Source of the DNA: Dryocosmus kuriphilus
Lineage: Eukaryota; Arthropoda; Insecta; Hymenoptera; Cynipidae
DNA: 64,000 nucleotides
Direction: 5' to 3'
Assembly (NCBI GenBank): GCA_038277395.1
Contig: CM076192.1
Location: 14,431,494 to 14,495,493 of the forward strand
Within the stretch, counting starts at the first letter, position 1; every line of letters starts with the position of its first letter. The notes under the pieces are model-generated. The model did no database searches. It had not been told where the DNA came from and saw only the letters and a program-made list of their open reading frames with translations. Positions 11,896-22,730 of this stretch are shown in pieces. The position numbers and the translations under genes were made by a program.

Positions 11896-12049
11896 TAGAA
11901 AAACAAATGAATAACGACTTGAAGTTGTTGCTGCAACTTCGAGTCGTACCTCATTTTGTTTCCTTTATTTGTTTTCTTTCGTTTCGAAGAAGACGTTCAT
12001 AAATAGACTGCGTGTTTTTACGGAGATATTGAGGGAAACCTTCGAAGTA

Positions 12050-12786
12050 GGAAATTGAAAAATTCAACGCATCCAGACTAATTATAATGTATTTAATGTT
12101 GACGTTTCGTCACTCGGCCGAGCGACCTCATCAGAAGTAAGAAGCTAAGAAAAATATATACACGCATAATTAATACGAATACTTATGTTAAGCGGAGAAA
12201 TAAGCATAACAGAATTGAAACTCACCAAATTATTATTGTAATTGAAATTGGAGATAAAATATAAAAGACTTTAATTGAATGGAAACCATAAAGAATGGAA
12301 ATTATTTTGTACTGAGCATCCTCACTGAAAATCATCTATTCTATCTAATTCTATTTTAACGAACATCACTAATTGAATTTTATCCTCATTATCACAACAA
12401 TATTACCAAATTTTAAAATTTAGCGCCTTTTTCCCAATTTAAATCCCCCTCTCCCATAAATTCTTTCCATCCTGTCAGTACTCAGCATCCTTCACCATGG
12501 AGAGGTACACTTTGTGCCTCTCCTGCAAAACAACAAAAAAACAAAAGAAATTTTATTATTTTCTACCTACATAATTATGTTTTCTACACAAAAATTTTAA
12601 CTACAAATCCGTTTTTCTACTTCTCAAGGTATTTATAATTATTTTACTCCTTTTTCTTAAATTTTATAATAAAACGCATAATTCCAATGTTTTTTATGAT
12701 TCAGTCTTAATTCTTATTACATTCCTTACAGTTCTCAAATTTTTCAATTTAGACCCCTTTTTATACTATTCAATTTATATTATATA

Positions 12787-12849
<63 letters not shown>

Positions 12850-13383
12850 CACATATTACATTACGTAAATTCTTCCATTTATATCTCTTATACGTATTTC
12901 ATCATGTTTATATTTTACAATACGTTGTCTTCACGTTTCATAATTTCTAATTTCTAACTTCAAAAAATATTATTATCTATTTCGAATATCATAAAAAATA
13001 ATTGTCCTATTATATGCAATACCCTTTTACAAAAAATTTCTTTTATTACAATAATTCCTTCTATCTGTATCAAATTCCTATTCCTGATTTTTCAATATTT
13101 TTTCAGTGAGGATGCTGAGTACAAAATAATTTCCATTCTTTATGGTTTCCATTCAATTAAAGTCTTTTATATTTTATCTCCAATTTCAATTACAATAATA
13201 ATTTGGTGAGAGTTTCAATTCTGTTATGCTTATTTCTCCGCTTAACATAAGTATTCGTATTAATTATGCGTGTATATATTTTTCTTAGCTTCTTACTTCT
13301 GATGAGGTCGCTCGGCCGAGTGACGAAACGTCAACATTAAATACATTATAATTAGTCTGGATGCGTTGAATTTTTCAATTTCC
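12050..13383. mobile_element. palindromic MITE nested in the Transib-like element
   Basis: About 280 bp at 12050-12335 (ggaaattgaaaaattcaacg onward) is repeated as a near-perfect inverted copy at 13103-13383. TA flanks both ends (12048-12049 and 13384-13385), which would fit a TA target duplication of Tc1/mariner-type MITEs. The arms contain gacgtttcgtcactcggccg. The 760-bp centre is AT-rich, noncoding and holds a 56-A tract. It interrupts the 5' region of the host transposon, upstream of its transposase frame, so it inserted later. Confidence 0.85.
12790..12845. repeat. poly-A tract of about 56 A
   Basis: An uninterrupted A run at the centre of the nested MITE, preceded by a short TA stretch. 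It could be a homopolymer expansion or the tail of a retroposed fragment; no TSD around it is visible. Confidence 0.9.
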
Positions 13384-13413
13384 TAATTATCCTTCCCGGA
13401 CGTTAAACAATTT

Positions 13414-15518
13414 TTGAGGATCTACATCTTACCTCTTCTACCCTTCGAAGTATTTTTTAACATGGAATACAGAATAAAAAATCAGCACTTATGTGACATC
13501 ATTTGGAATAGTGATCCACAATCAAAATATAACAAAGTAGATTTGATTTTGGATAATATTAAGGCTACGTCTTCTTTTGACGAAAGTCAGTTAATGGTTA
13601 TAAGAACAAAATTGGTTGACTCTTTTATGCCTTTGTATAATAGAAAATGGAAAAGTGTCAGTAGGAAGAAAGCATTTTTTGTACAAAATCATGCTGAATT
13701 CTTAGAAGCAGAGTTCAAGGTACCTTTTTCTTGTCCACCTATCCGAACAAAAGGTTTGACTAATGTTCTAAAGAGAGGAAGACCACGATTATCATTTGAA
13801 GATGGATCCGAAAAGACGAAGAAAAGGCGCGTCCAAGAACTTGCTTCAAATTATAGCAAGGAAGAATTATCCAAAGCACTTTCATTGATTGAAAATCAGT
13901 CCGATAGTGAATCTGGGACGCAGCAGCTTCGTAAGGAAGATGATGACGAGAATAAATTGCAGAGAATCTTGGCGATGTACGTGGATTTAGGTCTGTCGAA
14001 GAGGAAATACGAAAAACTAACAACGTACAATCAAGAAATAAGTGGCAATGATTCATATCCTCTGTACTTGAAGATCTCCAAAGCAAAAAAAAACATGATA
14101 TCCAGGAAACGGTGAGCATATAGAAACATCGAATTTAGGAGCAAGTGTCCATTTCATAAGTTTATTGGGTCATACAGTTAAGCGAATCTTGTTACAAATG
14201 GAAAAAGATGATCTCGCTAATCTTTTTGGGAAAAAACTAGGCTCTATGGGAAGTGGGGTATGGACGGTGCTTCTGCGCATCAGATGACACGGCAAAAGTG
14301 GTCGAAGAAGGGTGATGATATGGATGCGACCGATGAATCTGATAACAGTGATTCTGAGAGTGAAGGAAGCATGAGCTATGACAAGAGTCTTTTCACGGAT
14401 ACATCTTTCTTCTTTATTTTTTTTGCCCCTCTTCAATTAAAAGCAGATGGCGATATTATTTGGACAAACAAAACACCTTCATCTGTCAATTTCTGTAGGA
14501 CAATTAAATTTAATTTCCTTAAAGAAACTGATTCTCTTGTAAAGAAAGAGTACAGCTATCACATAAAGCTGCTGGAAAAAGTTCGTACCTATTTCATTGA
14601 TGTCAGTGGAATGAGTTTTGATATCAGCTTTAACATGAAGTGTACGATGATTGATGGAAAGGTGTGTAATATTCTTACTGGACAGAAAGCATCTTCTCGC
14701 TGCAATATTTGTGGAGTTGGATCAAAACATGTTAACAACTTACCATATGTAGCTAAAATTCCATGTAATGAGGCACACTATAAATTTGGTCTCTCGACGT
14801 TGAATGCCTGGATTCGTGTTCTGGAATATTTGTTACATGTATCCTACAATATGGATTTTAAAAAGTTTTCCGCAAGAAAAAAGGAAGAAAAGGAAATGAA
14901 AACATCAAGAAAGGAACGTATTCAGATCCAATTAAGATCCAAACTGGGTTTAGCAGTTGATGTGGTGAAGCAGGGTTATGGAACAACAAATACCGGAAAT
15001 GTTGCTCGTTGCTTTTTGAGAAAAGCTAAATCGGTTGCTAAAATACTGGTTTGGGTCAAGATCTGATCACCAGATTCCACGATATATTACAAGTTATAAC
15101 GTGCGGAAGGATAGTTAATTGTGCGAAATTCAAAACTTACTGTTTGGAAACCGCTGAGCTTTGCATAAATCTTTATCCTTGGTATAAAATGCCACCATCA
15201 GTGCATAAGCTGCTTATTCATGGAAGTGATATAATTCAATCGTTTGAGCTACCAATTGGTTGGTACTCAGAAGAGTCTCAAGAGGGAAACAATAAGATCT
15301 TTAGAAAAGTTAGAGCTAATAACAGCAGTATGTCTAACAGACAATTGACGAACTTAGATGTTCTTCATAATCTTCTGCTCCATTCGGACCCTTTGATAAG
15401 CATTTATAGAAAAGTAGAATCTACGAAGATGAAACCTCTGTCAAAAATAGCTGAGAGTATGACAATCTGCAAGGAGCGAGCTCGATTCTTACTAACTGAA
15501 GCACGAGTTCCTAGCTAA
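13414..15518 (+). pseudogene. RAG1/Transib-like transposase, broken
   Basis: Likely start is the ATG at 13462 (MEYRIKNQHLCDIIW). The N-terminal part has a basic linker (KRGRPRLSFEDGSEKTKKRR) and YVDLGLSKRKYEKL. Around 14088-14100 there is a frame change with a TGA; the frame then gives GASVHFISLLGHTVKRILLQ, shifts again near 14240, and continues YGKWGMDGAS, holding the probable first catalytic Asp. Next come WTNKTPSSVNFCRTIKFNFLK, MIDGKVCNILTG (probable second Asp) and the Cys pair CNICG. A shift near 15050 leads to YKMPPSVHKLLIHG and LPIGWYSEESQEGNNKIFRK, matching the RAG1 block around its catalytic Glu. All three acidic positions appear preserved, but two or more frameshifts and a stop make it nonfunctional. 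A RAG2-like partner is not visible. Confidence 0.85.
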
Positions 15519-15757
15519 AAAAGGCCCTTTTCAGGGCCACATGAGTCAAAAATGGCTGAGAGTATGACAATCTCCAAGGAGTGAGCTCGATTCTTGCTCA
15601 CTGAAGCACGAATGTCTACCTAAAAAAACGGCCCTTTTCAGGGCTACATGAGACAAAAATGTCTGAGAGTATGATAGTCCCCAAGAAGTGAGCTCGATTC
15701 TTACTTAGTGAAGCACGAACGCCTACCTAAAAGTGTCCCTTTTCAGGGCCACATGGT
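15441..15757 (+). repeat. three tandem copies of the transposase 3' end (about 106 bp)
   Basis: The last ~75 bp of the transposase reading frame plus its downstream palindrome (ggcccttttcagggcc) is repeated at 15441, 15546 and 15653, i.e. periods of 105 and 107 bp. Only the first copy is in frame with the gene; the others are derived duplicates at the border of the right TIR. Confidence 0.88.
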
Positions 15758-16805
15758 ATGGAAAGTCTGATTGAGCAACCTCCCCGTGGTGCATATCAGG
15801 TCACTATAAAAAAATATGACAGCAAAGAGTCTTTTGCAAGACATTTCGCAATGATTCCGAAAAAAATCAAACCTATTCATGAAAAAATGGTCAAAATGTG
15901 CACTTGTTTATAAAAATTGTTTAAATAATTATCAGTTTCTGTCACTATTAAACATATGACAGAAAAAAGTCTTTTGCAAGACATTTCGAATTAATTCCAC
16001 AAAAAAATCAAGCCTATTAATGAAAAAATGGTAAAAATGTGCATTTGTTTATAAAAATTGTTTAAATAATTAACAATTTTTGGACAATATAAAAAATATG
16101 ACAGCAAAGAGTCTTTTGCAAGACATTTCGCAATGATTCCGAAAAAAAATCAAACCTATTCATGAAAAAATGGTCAAAATGTGCATTTGTTTATAAAAAT
16201 TGTTTAAATAATTTCAGTTTCTGTCACTATGAAAAATATGATAGCAAGGTGTCTTTGGCAAAACATTTTAAGTTGATTCTGCAAAAAAAAATCACGTCTT
16301 TTCATCAAAAAATGGTCAAAATGTGCATTTGTTTATAAAAATTGTTTAAATAATTGGCAATCATTAGCAATTCTTAACTTATTGTAAGCGCACATCATTA
16401 TCTATGAGACTTTATACAAAATCTATGAGTTAAAATTAGCTAATGATTGCGAATCACGAAAAAATGACTTTTGTTAATTAATTTGTTTATAACATTATTA
16501 AAAATTTCTGTTGTTACGCTAGTTCACTGAAAATTATATTTAGTTATTTATTACATTGATCTATGATCTTTGTTAATGAAATTGAAAGTCTTAGAAGAAA
16601 TGGTATCACGGAAAAGTTTAGCAACAAAAACTTGTAACTTTGTTGTTAAATAACAAATTTCTGTTGAGTCCAAATAAAATATCCGCAGTTAGTTATTATA
16701 TCTGAAATCCTTGCGGTCATTACTAAAAAAGAAACATCAAAATCCGTTAAGAATTGCACTGTCGGTCGATTTTTGTCCAAAAAAGGTGCTTTTTTTCCTA
16801 CTGTG
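15705..16805 (-). repeat. right TIR of the Transib/RAG1-like element
   Basis: Read on the complement from 16805: heptamer CACAGTA, 22 bp, then ACAAAAATC, identical in nonamer to the left end. The spacer differs by one A in an A run. The inner part (15806-16350) has four copies of the ~127-bp tandem unit against about 2.5 on the left, which makes this arm longer. Confidence 0.88.
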
Positions 16806-16982
16806 CGGGGCCCACTGAAGGTGGCTGATTTTAAGCAGATAAGGGTTTGGATTGCTCCTGGAAACGGGAATTTCACATAAATAAATTCACGCTAATATTA
16901 ATAAATGATGATTTATTCAAAACAACGTAGAGTATACAAAACATATTTGAACAATTAGAAATGTTTTCTCCTACTTTTTGCT

Positions 16983-17160
16983 TTAAGCAAACTCTTCTAT
17001 CAGAGTATCAAAACTGAGTGATCTGAGTAGCTCGTTTTCGATGGTAAGGATAGCCAATGCAAATAATCTTTTATCAAGCATAGTAGATCTATGTAAGTCT
17101 TTGATTCTTTTTAATAATGCCTGTCTTTGTTTTTCCGCGAATCCACACATCTCAGCGCGA
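16983..17160 (-). pseudogene. hAT transposase C-terminal fragment
   Basis: Reading the minus strand from 17160 gives FAEKQRQALLKRIKDLHRST, then MLDKRLFALAILTIENELL and SFDTLIEEFA before a TAA at 16983-16985. This matches the hAT dimerisation region (LKRIKxYLRSTM, RLxxLAxLSIE) of ZMYM1-like elements and ends with the usual acidic tail. Only about 60 codons remain; the upstream catalytic domain is not recognisable beyond 17160. It sits just outside the right end of the Transib-like element. Confidence 0.75.
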
Positions 17161-17169
17161 GCAAAACAA

Positions 17170-17900
17170 ATAAGTGTAGTTATGCACTAAAATGCGCGTC
17201 TGTTTTGCTTACCACCAGTAAACCGTGGAGGCACATTCAGATTCGTAATTTAAAATTTATGATAAAAAATTTCGTGCAACTTTTTTTAACGCAGTCAATA
17301 ATAATTTTAATAGACTGAAATTTCGTATTGGGATTTACTATAAAAATTAATGTTTTATTTAAAGACATGGAATTAAAGGCTAATTACAATATTCAGATTA
17401 TTTTTATCTTTACGAGTAACTCAATAATAATGTTTTTTTGTTTAAACTGTAAAAAATAAACCGCTTGTCTATAGGAAGAACTTATGGTATAGCCGCTGAC
17501 GAGACGTAGCGAGAAAAAATACTCACCAGTTGAGGCGAAAGTATTTTATTCGCACGAACATGATCGAAGCTTGAAATGCTGCATGTCAATGCACAAAAAA
17601 ATCTTTCATATTTTTTACATTCTCATTTCAATGAGAAGGTATTAGTTTTATGTGAAAAATCACTTTTGCGGATTTCATGAAATCTCGACTTTTCGTGACG
17701 TCCTGAATCCGAAAAAATATGTTTTACGACGGTGTCTGTCTGTTGTCGTTGTCGTCATCGTCGTCGTCGGCGTCTGTTCCCACGATAAATTTCGAAGGAC
17801 TAATCGGATTGGATTGCGCTTTGGCACACTTCTTTAAGGTGTAAAAAAAAGGAGGAGTTCGTTAACCAGCGTTTTTTGACCAGTGTTTATGGTTTTATCC
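17170..17900. other. unassigned AT-rich stretch
   Basis: No supported gene. A short CG-rich run at 17740-17790 (tcgtcgtcgtcg-like) codes for Val repeats in one frame and looks like a trinucleotide repeat rather than a protein. Confidence 0.4.
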
Positions 17901-17929
17901 ACCAAAAACGGTTATCACAAAATCAAAAA

Positions 17930-18480
17930 ATCCAGTTTCCAGGTAAAATATGAAATACAAAAAAAAACAGTACAGAGTAAAATTGTTCACCTAAAAAAAA
18001 TCTAAAAATCTTGTTTTAACCATTTTTTGATAAAGTGCACGGTTTTTGTTTTAATCGAGAAAACGTTATTAAAAATAAAAAACTGTGGTTTCCCGCCAAA
18101 ATATTCAAGATAGAAAAAAAATGGTAAAGAACAAAGTTGTTCAATTCAAAAAGATCTACAAATTTCGCTTCAGCCATTTTTTGATAAAATGCACGGTTTT
18201 TGTCTTAATCGAGAAAAAGTTATTAAAAATCAAAAATTCAAATTTCCCGCCAAACTATGGAAGATACGAAAAAAATGATAATAAGCAAAGTTGTTCACCT
18301 CAAAGAGATCTACAAATTTGCTCTTTATCATTTTTTTGAACAGACGCGTAGTTTTTGAGTTATTCGTGAAATATGTTATGAAATATACAGAAAACCACTT
18401 TTCAGCAAAACTATGCAAGATATGAGAAAATATTAACAAGCAGAATTGTGCATCTTGGAAAGAGCTACAAAGATTATTTA
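17930..18480. repeat. about four degenerate 154-bp tandem repeats
   Basis: The landmark ttgttcacc and variants occurs at about 17984, 18137, 18291 and 18445, giving a period of 153-154 bp. Each unit contains cattttttgataaa, gcacggtttttgt and ttcccgccaaa words. Divergence between units is considerable. Confidence 0.85.
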
Positions 18481-18659
18481 TAAGACTCATCGTTTTGCTT
18501 TTAAGAATCGAAATCGTGCATTGTGAAAACTTGGAAAATCACAAATAAACTTTACCAATCTACAATGTGTTTAATCTCATTAAAAGTAGGTGTTTTGAAA
18601 TTTTAAGACCCAAGTAACGAATAACGAGCACGATGTGCAAAGACCAAAAACATCCAAGC

Positions 18660-18960
18660 GTGAAGCGTATTATGAGAATGTGCCCGCGAAGCGGGCAGAT
18701 TTTTTACAATTAATTAGATCAGTTTTCAACTTTAAAGTTCTTTTTTTTATACATATTTCCATAAACATTTTTTTTCATAGTTTTTAAATACCACCTAATT
18801 GAATTGCATTTGAAATCTAGTGCTTAACTAGTGTGTACAATCTTATCGAGCTATTTCTACTGCGTATTTTTTTTTTAATTTTGGAGAAAGCGGGTTCCCG
18901 CCTGACTTCGGGGCCCGGTGCTTCAGCACCTCCAATACCCCCCCCCCCCCCCCCCCCCAT
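18660..18960. repeat. GC palindrome and 21-bp poly-C at a putative element end
   Basis: A perfect GC hairpin gcccgcgaagcgggc near 18688 is followed by T-rich DNA. At 18900-18958, gggttcccgcctgacttcgg, then cggtgcttcagcacctcc and 21 C resemble ends of hAT-like transposons. No transposase is adjacent; the minus-strand hAT fragment at 16983-17160 might be its remnant, but this is inference. Confidence 0.4.
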
Positions 18961-19115
18961 GATCAACCACTGAGGACACTGGGTACTGAACTACCAGATC
19001 CGTGTTTAGTAGAAACTTCTTTCCTCCATGACACACACAGAGCAAAGCATCTCACAACTCTCACCATTTTTTAAGATAATAGGCATATTATGTGGTCTAA
19101 AATTAATCACTTCAC

Positions 19116-19535
19116 GTGGAACTGACCGAGATCTCACAGTGCAGCACCGATGATAAAAGAACCGAAGAGGAAAGTATAAGACGACCGTTTACAGACGCCA
19201 TATATTTATCCTTGAAAGAAGACGGTTGTATCCACCAAGTTGTGAACGTCTGTGGACGACTGGTCAAAAGACTTAATGCCTGGACAATAGAAGACGGACG
19301 AACCTTTGTGTCTACAATGTATCTATTTAAAAAAGTTCGCGGTCTTCTTAATCATCCATATTTCTGGCCTATTCTACCCTTATTAGCATCAGAACTCAGG
19401 ACAAGGTCACGTAAACCCTTCTACTCCGACTCTTTTGCAATAAAACAGATTCACTATATGTCAGCTCTCCGGAAATCGACCGATTCAGTGCATCTTTCGC
19501 TGAATTTATTACAAAAGTTAAGGAATATATACTAA
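19116..19535 (+). CDS. unrecognised 139-residue reading frame
   Basis: An open frame from an in-frame start to TAA with mixed amino-acid composition (139 residues, containing QVVNVCGRLVKRLNAW and YFWPILPLLASELRT). I do not recognise a domain. It has no visible signal peptide or membrane segment and lies in repeat-rich DNA beside BEL remnants, so an eroded transposon protein is as likely as a gene. No splice or promoter evidence. Confidence 0.25.
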   Translation: MELTEISQCSTDDKRTEEESIRRPFTDAIYLSLKEDGCIHQVVNVCGRLVKRLNAWTIEDGRTFVSTMYLFKKVRGLLNHPYFWPILPLLASELRTRSRKPFYSDSFAIKQIHYMSALRKSTDSVHLSLNLLQKLRNIY

Positions 19536-19886
19536 ACTAATACATAGCTTTAAATAATCGTAATATACCCCTAAGTTATTTTAACCTTAACAATTCAGGT
19601 TGTGTTTTACGTCAAACTGTAATTAAATTTGTAATGATAGCCCTTTACGTGGTTTCTCAATGTTGGGCTAAGGATGTTTCAAATAAATAAATAAAAAAGC
19701 ATTGAAATTAATTAAAAACATCAAGTATACAAATGAAAATTATAAGGTAGTCTGGAACACGTCAAAGTCGCGTTCTAACAATGAAACAGCTTTAATTAAT
19801 CCCTATCTTCATTTAATCTTCTCTCTGCCTAATCTTATAAATGATTCCTGAAAGTAAATTTCAACACAAGAGGAATTGAGTTTTGA

Positions 19887-20330
19887 TTGAAAAAAGTTTT
19901 GAGCTACTTGGTTAAAAATCCTGATTTAGCACAAAGTTATGAAGCTTTTCTAAACGAATATGAAAAATTAGATCATATGCGTCAAATGTTATATTCAGAC
20001 AAAATAATTTCATCACAATCTTACAGCTATTATCCTTCGATGGAGAAACTTTCAATTTCATTTAACAGCTGATATAAAGAAAAATGTTTAAGTAGATCTT
20101 CTTAGCTCCTGCAGATGTTGATTTTCAACGTATATAGTTCTTCATAAAGGAACTTTCAGAAAAATAGAACACCATCAATTAATGACGGTTAAATATGGAA
20201 CTCTTCAGATCTATTCTTAGCAAACATAGTTTTAAAATAGTTAGCTGAAGATTAAGGTAGTAATTATTCTGATATTAGTGTTATTCTGCAAAACGATTTC
20301 TATATCGATGGTATTTAATTTGGAGTAAAT
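19887..20330 (+). pseudogene. second BEL/Pao RT remnant
   Basis: The plus strand encodes NPDLAQSYEAFLNEYEKLDHM and SSQSYSYYPSME, which match the segment before BEL/Pao RT. Further on, in shifting frames with many stops, are LMTVKYGT and ILQNDFYIDG followed by FG, a decayed form of the RT catalytic YxDD box (last Asp replaced by Gly). The remnant stops at 20332, where the TIR of the next element begins, so it is probably the target of that insertion. Confidence 0.75.
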
Positions 20331-20459
20331 GTCAGAAACTGTGTTGTTTGTCTGAAAAGCTGCTGATGATAATTTTCAAAATTCTCGAAAATAAACACTT
20401 AAAATAATATACTATGCTACAAGTGAGGAAAGTAAGCTGCTTCACATGAGGGTGATGTT

Positions 20460-20600
20460 TTCCGTGATTCCCACCCATTTTCCCGAATTGAAATTCCCGA
20501 ATGCCATTTTCACGAATCCATTTCCCCGAATATAATTTTCACGAATACTATTTTCCCGAATATAATTTTCACGAATACTATTGTCAAGAATATTTTTTTT
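20460..20600. repeat. ttttcccgaat/ttttcacgaat subterminal minisatellite
   Basis: The words cccgaat and cacgaat alternate every 16-18 bp about eight times, including two exact copies of a ~35-bp unit. The same words occur inverted at 21850-21930 (cgtgaaataatgcattcggg and cgattcgggaaaatgaccgg), so they form inverted subterminal repeats around the FLYWCH/MULE gene. Confidence 0.8.
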
Positions 20601-20714
20601 AATGCCGAGTACTGTTTTTATTTTCTTGGTAACAAACAAAAGGAGGTCTAGGTTGGCAACGACAAATCTTTCGTAAATTATTATGTTTATTAGACATAGA
20701 AATTTCTTGTAAAA

Positions 20715-21712
20715 ATGGAGGCTGAAGACAGCATTCTTGAATCTAAATTGATTCTGGAAGGTTATACCTACCTAAAATCAAAATCTCATTGCGGAAAAAT
20801 ATATTGGGACTGTCAAAAATGGCGCGTCAAAGAGTGTAAGGCTAGAGCGATAACTGTTGACACTGATCCCCAAGAGCCGGTTATCGTTTTCAAAGGGCCT
20901 TTGCAATCTCCTCATTCTCATCCACCCAATCGTGATCAGTGTGAAGCTGAAGTTATCAAGAGCAGGTTAGAAATTAATCTTTACGGTCTTTTACTGTTTC
21001 TTACGGCTATGATATGCGATAAATTTTGCAGTTTGAAAAAAAAGCCGAAGAACATCCGGGACAACATTCGGGACAACCTCCCGCACAGATTTTGCGCACA
21101 GAATTAGCTTCAGTGTCAAACGGTGTTTTGAGCCAGCTTTCGGAGAGAGAACAGTTATCAAAAGCTATGAGGAGATATCGTCGTGCCAATCTACTACCTA
21201 ATCCATAATCTATAATCGCTTGCGAAGAAGTGTTTCCCAACGTGACAATATCAAGCTGCTTTTTTCATTTGGGACAAGCGATGTACAGGAAAATGCAGAA
21301 CGAAGGTTTACAAGAAGCATACAACGACTCTTCAAATCGGGAAGTGAAAACGTATGCTCACATGTTGTTGTCGCTGGCGTGCGTTCCTGTCGATGACGTA
21401 CCAAACATATTTCGGCAACTTGAACACGCCATACCTGAAGAGCTATTTCCAATTTACGATTACTTCAAAGAGTTTTACGTGATCGGCCGACCTGTTCGAA
21501 GAAGAAGGAGGACAGTTACACCTCGCTTTTTTCCGAAACAGTGGAATCAATACGATGCAGCCCTCGCAGACACGCATAAAACAAATAATGTTAGCGAGGG
21601 CTGGCACAATCGTTTTCAACTTGTAGTCGGGAAACATCATCCCGATTTATACTCAGCTCTTCTTGAAATACAGAAGAAACAGATCTCGGAGTTGAGCTTA
21701 GTAGAACTGTAA
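20715..21712 (+). pseudogene. FLYWCH zinc-finger / MULE transposase fragment
   Basis: Starts MEAEDSILESKLILEGYTYL and shows the FLYWCH pattern: GYTYLKSKSH, YWDCQKW, ECKARAIT and HSHPP, the Cys2His2 ligand set (residues about 15-75). After a frame change near 20970, frame 21026-21208 gives LSEREQLSKAMRRYRRANLL, the usual linker. Frame 21230-21712 then supplies FPNVTISSCFFHLGQAMYRK, FFPKQWNQYDA and TNNVSEGWHNRFQ, the C-terminal half of a MULE transposase domain. The stretch that would carry the first catalytic acidic residues is missing between 21208 and 21230, so the gene is internally deleted and inactive. Confidence 0.85.
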
Positions 21713-22664
21713 AGTCGGCGCCGAAAAGTAGTTAAGTGTTCAACAGCGTATCAAGAACATCGTTCAACAATACCATGACCACAAAAATAATCACACTGTA
21801 CAAGAATACCTCCGTTCTATTACAAATACCATTGTATTATAATAAAAAAATATTGCTCATTTTCGTGAAATAATGCATTCGGGAAATTCGTTTTCGTGCA
21901 AATCGATTCGGGAAAATGACCGGGAACCGTTTTCTGTACGAGCCAGAGGTAAATCGAACTGTATTTGGAGCCAATTCGGGGGCAAGTTGGAGGAGCTATA
22001 AATTTAGAAGAGGCGCTTATGGAGATTTTAGATAGAGGATTTCCCCCTCGAAAATGGTCCGATAATGACTCGGCATTGTCTAGTGTTAATAAGATCTCTT
22101 CTGAAAATAAAGCGGTAAGTTTCAGAGAATTCAAGGACGAAGCTAAATCGGTTCTTGGCTTATGGTGGTATCTAAAATTGCACACCTTGCCATTTTTAAG
22201 CAATATTCAAAACATGCAAGTATAGCAGGGTAACTTAAAAATTGGCCTTACGATTTGATATTTGACAGAGCGATTATGAGTAGTAATTTGGTAGAACTAA
22301 TCCGCAGCGATAAGCTGGCATAAATTACTGATAAATTACCACAAATTACCGATAAATTCCCCAAAATCATCGAAAATTAAAAAAAAAATTGTGGACATTA
22401 AATTTGCGGAGATTTTGGAAATTTTCGTATTTTTTCCGGAACTTTTACGACAACTTAAATTTCCAGAAAATTTTGTTAAGTTATAAAAAGACCATAAATA
22501 TCTAAAATTTCTCGTAATTTACGGTATCCAAAATTGCTGAAATTTCCGGACAGGTTGTTTTTATTCTTTCCTACATCGAAAATTCCCCGCACTTGTTACA
22601 AAAATATTATGTGCAATAGGACAGAAAGTACGCAGTTATAACTCTAGTGAAGTTGACCACTTAC

Positions 22665-22730
22665 CATCGGCTCATCTTCGGATCATGTTCGGATCGTATT
22701 CGGCTCGAATTCAGCTCGGTTCCGGCTTGC
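22665..22730. repeat. 11-bp degenerate tandem repeat
   Basis: ctcatcttcggatcatgttc continues as ttcggatcgta, ttcggctcgaa, ttcagctcggt and ttccggcttgc: five or six copies of an 11-bp unit TTCGGNTCGNA with drift. Confidence 0.7.

Larger units (their letters stand above)
11034..16805 (+). mobile_element. Transib/RAG1-like DNA transposon with long TIRs
   Basis: The element is bounded by terminal inverted repeats starting CACAGTG at 11034 and, on the complement, CACAGTA at 16805. Both are flanked by the 5-bp direct repeat CGGGG (11029-11033 and 16806-16810). A GC-rich 5-bp target duplication and CAC-starting ends are hallmarks of the Transib/RAG1 superfamily. Inside is a broken plus-strand transposase with RAG1-family signatures. 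The TIRs extend roughly 0.86 kb (left) and 1.1 kb (right) and look about 97% identical in their outer 450 bp by eye. A separate 1.3-kb palindromic MITE is nested at 12050-13383. Clean target duplication and similar TIRs suggest a fairly recent insertion, though the gene is already broken. Confidence 0.9.

Noticed and set aside
15441..18480. CRISPR-like array
   Set aside because: The repeats (106, 127 and 154 bp) are contiguous tandem units without unique spacers, in a eukaryotic genome.
18680..18720. Rho-independent terminator (GC hairpin plus T run)
   Set aside because: The context is eukaryotic repeat DNA; the hairpin is a common palindrome near element ends.
20715..21712. Host FLYWCH transcription factor gene
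   Set aside because: The FLYWCH region is followed by MULE transposase sequence, is frameshifted, and lies within inverted repeats of a transposon.
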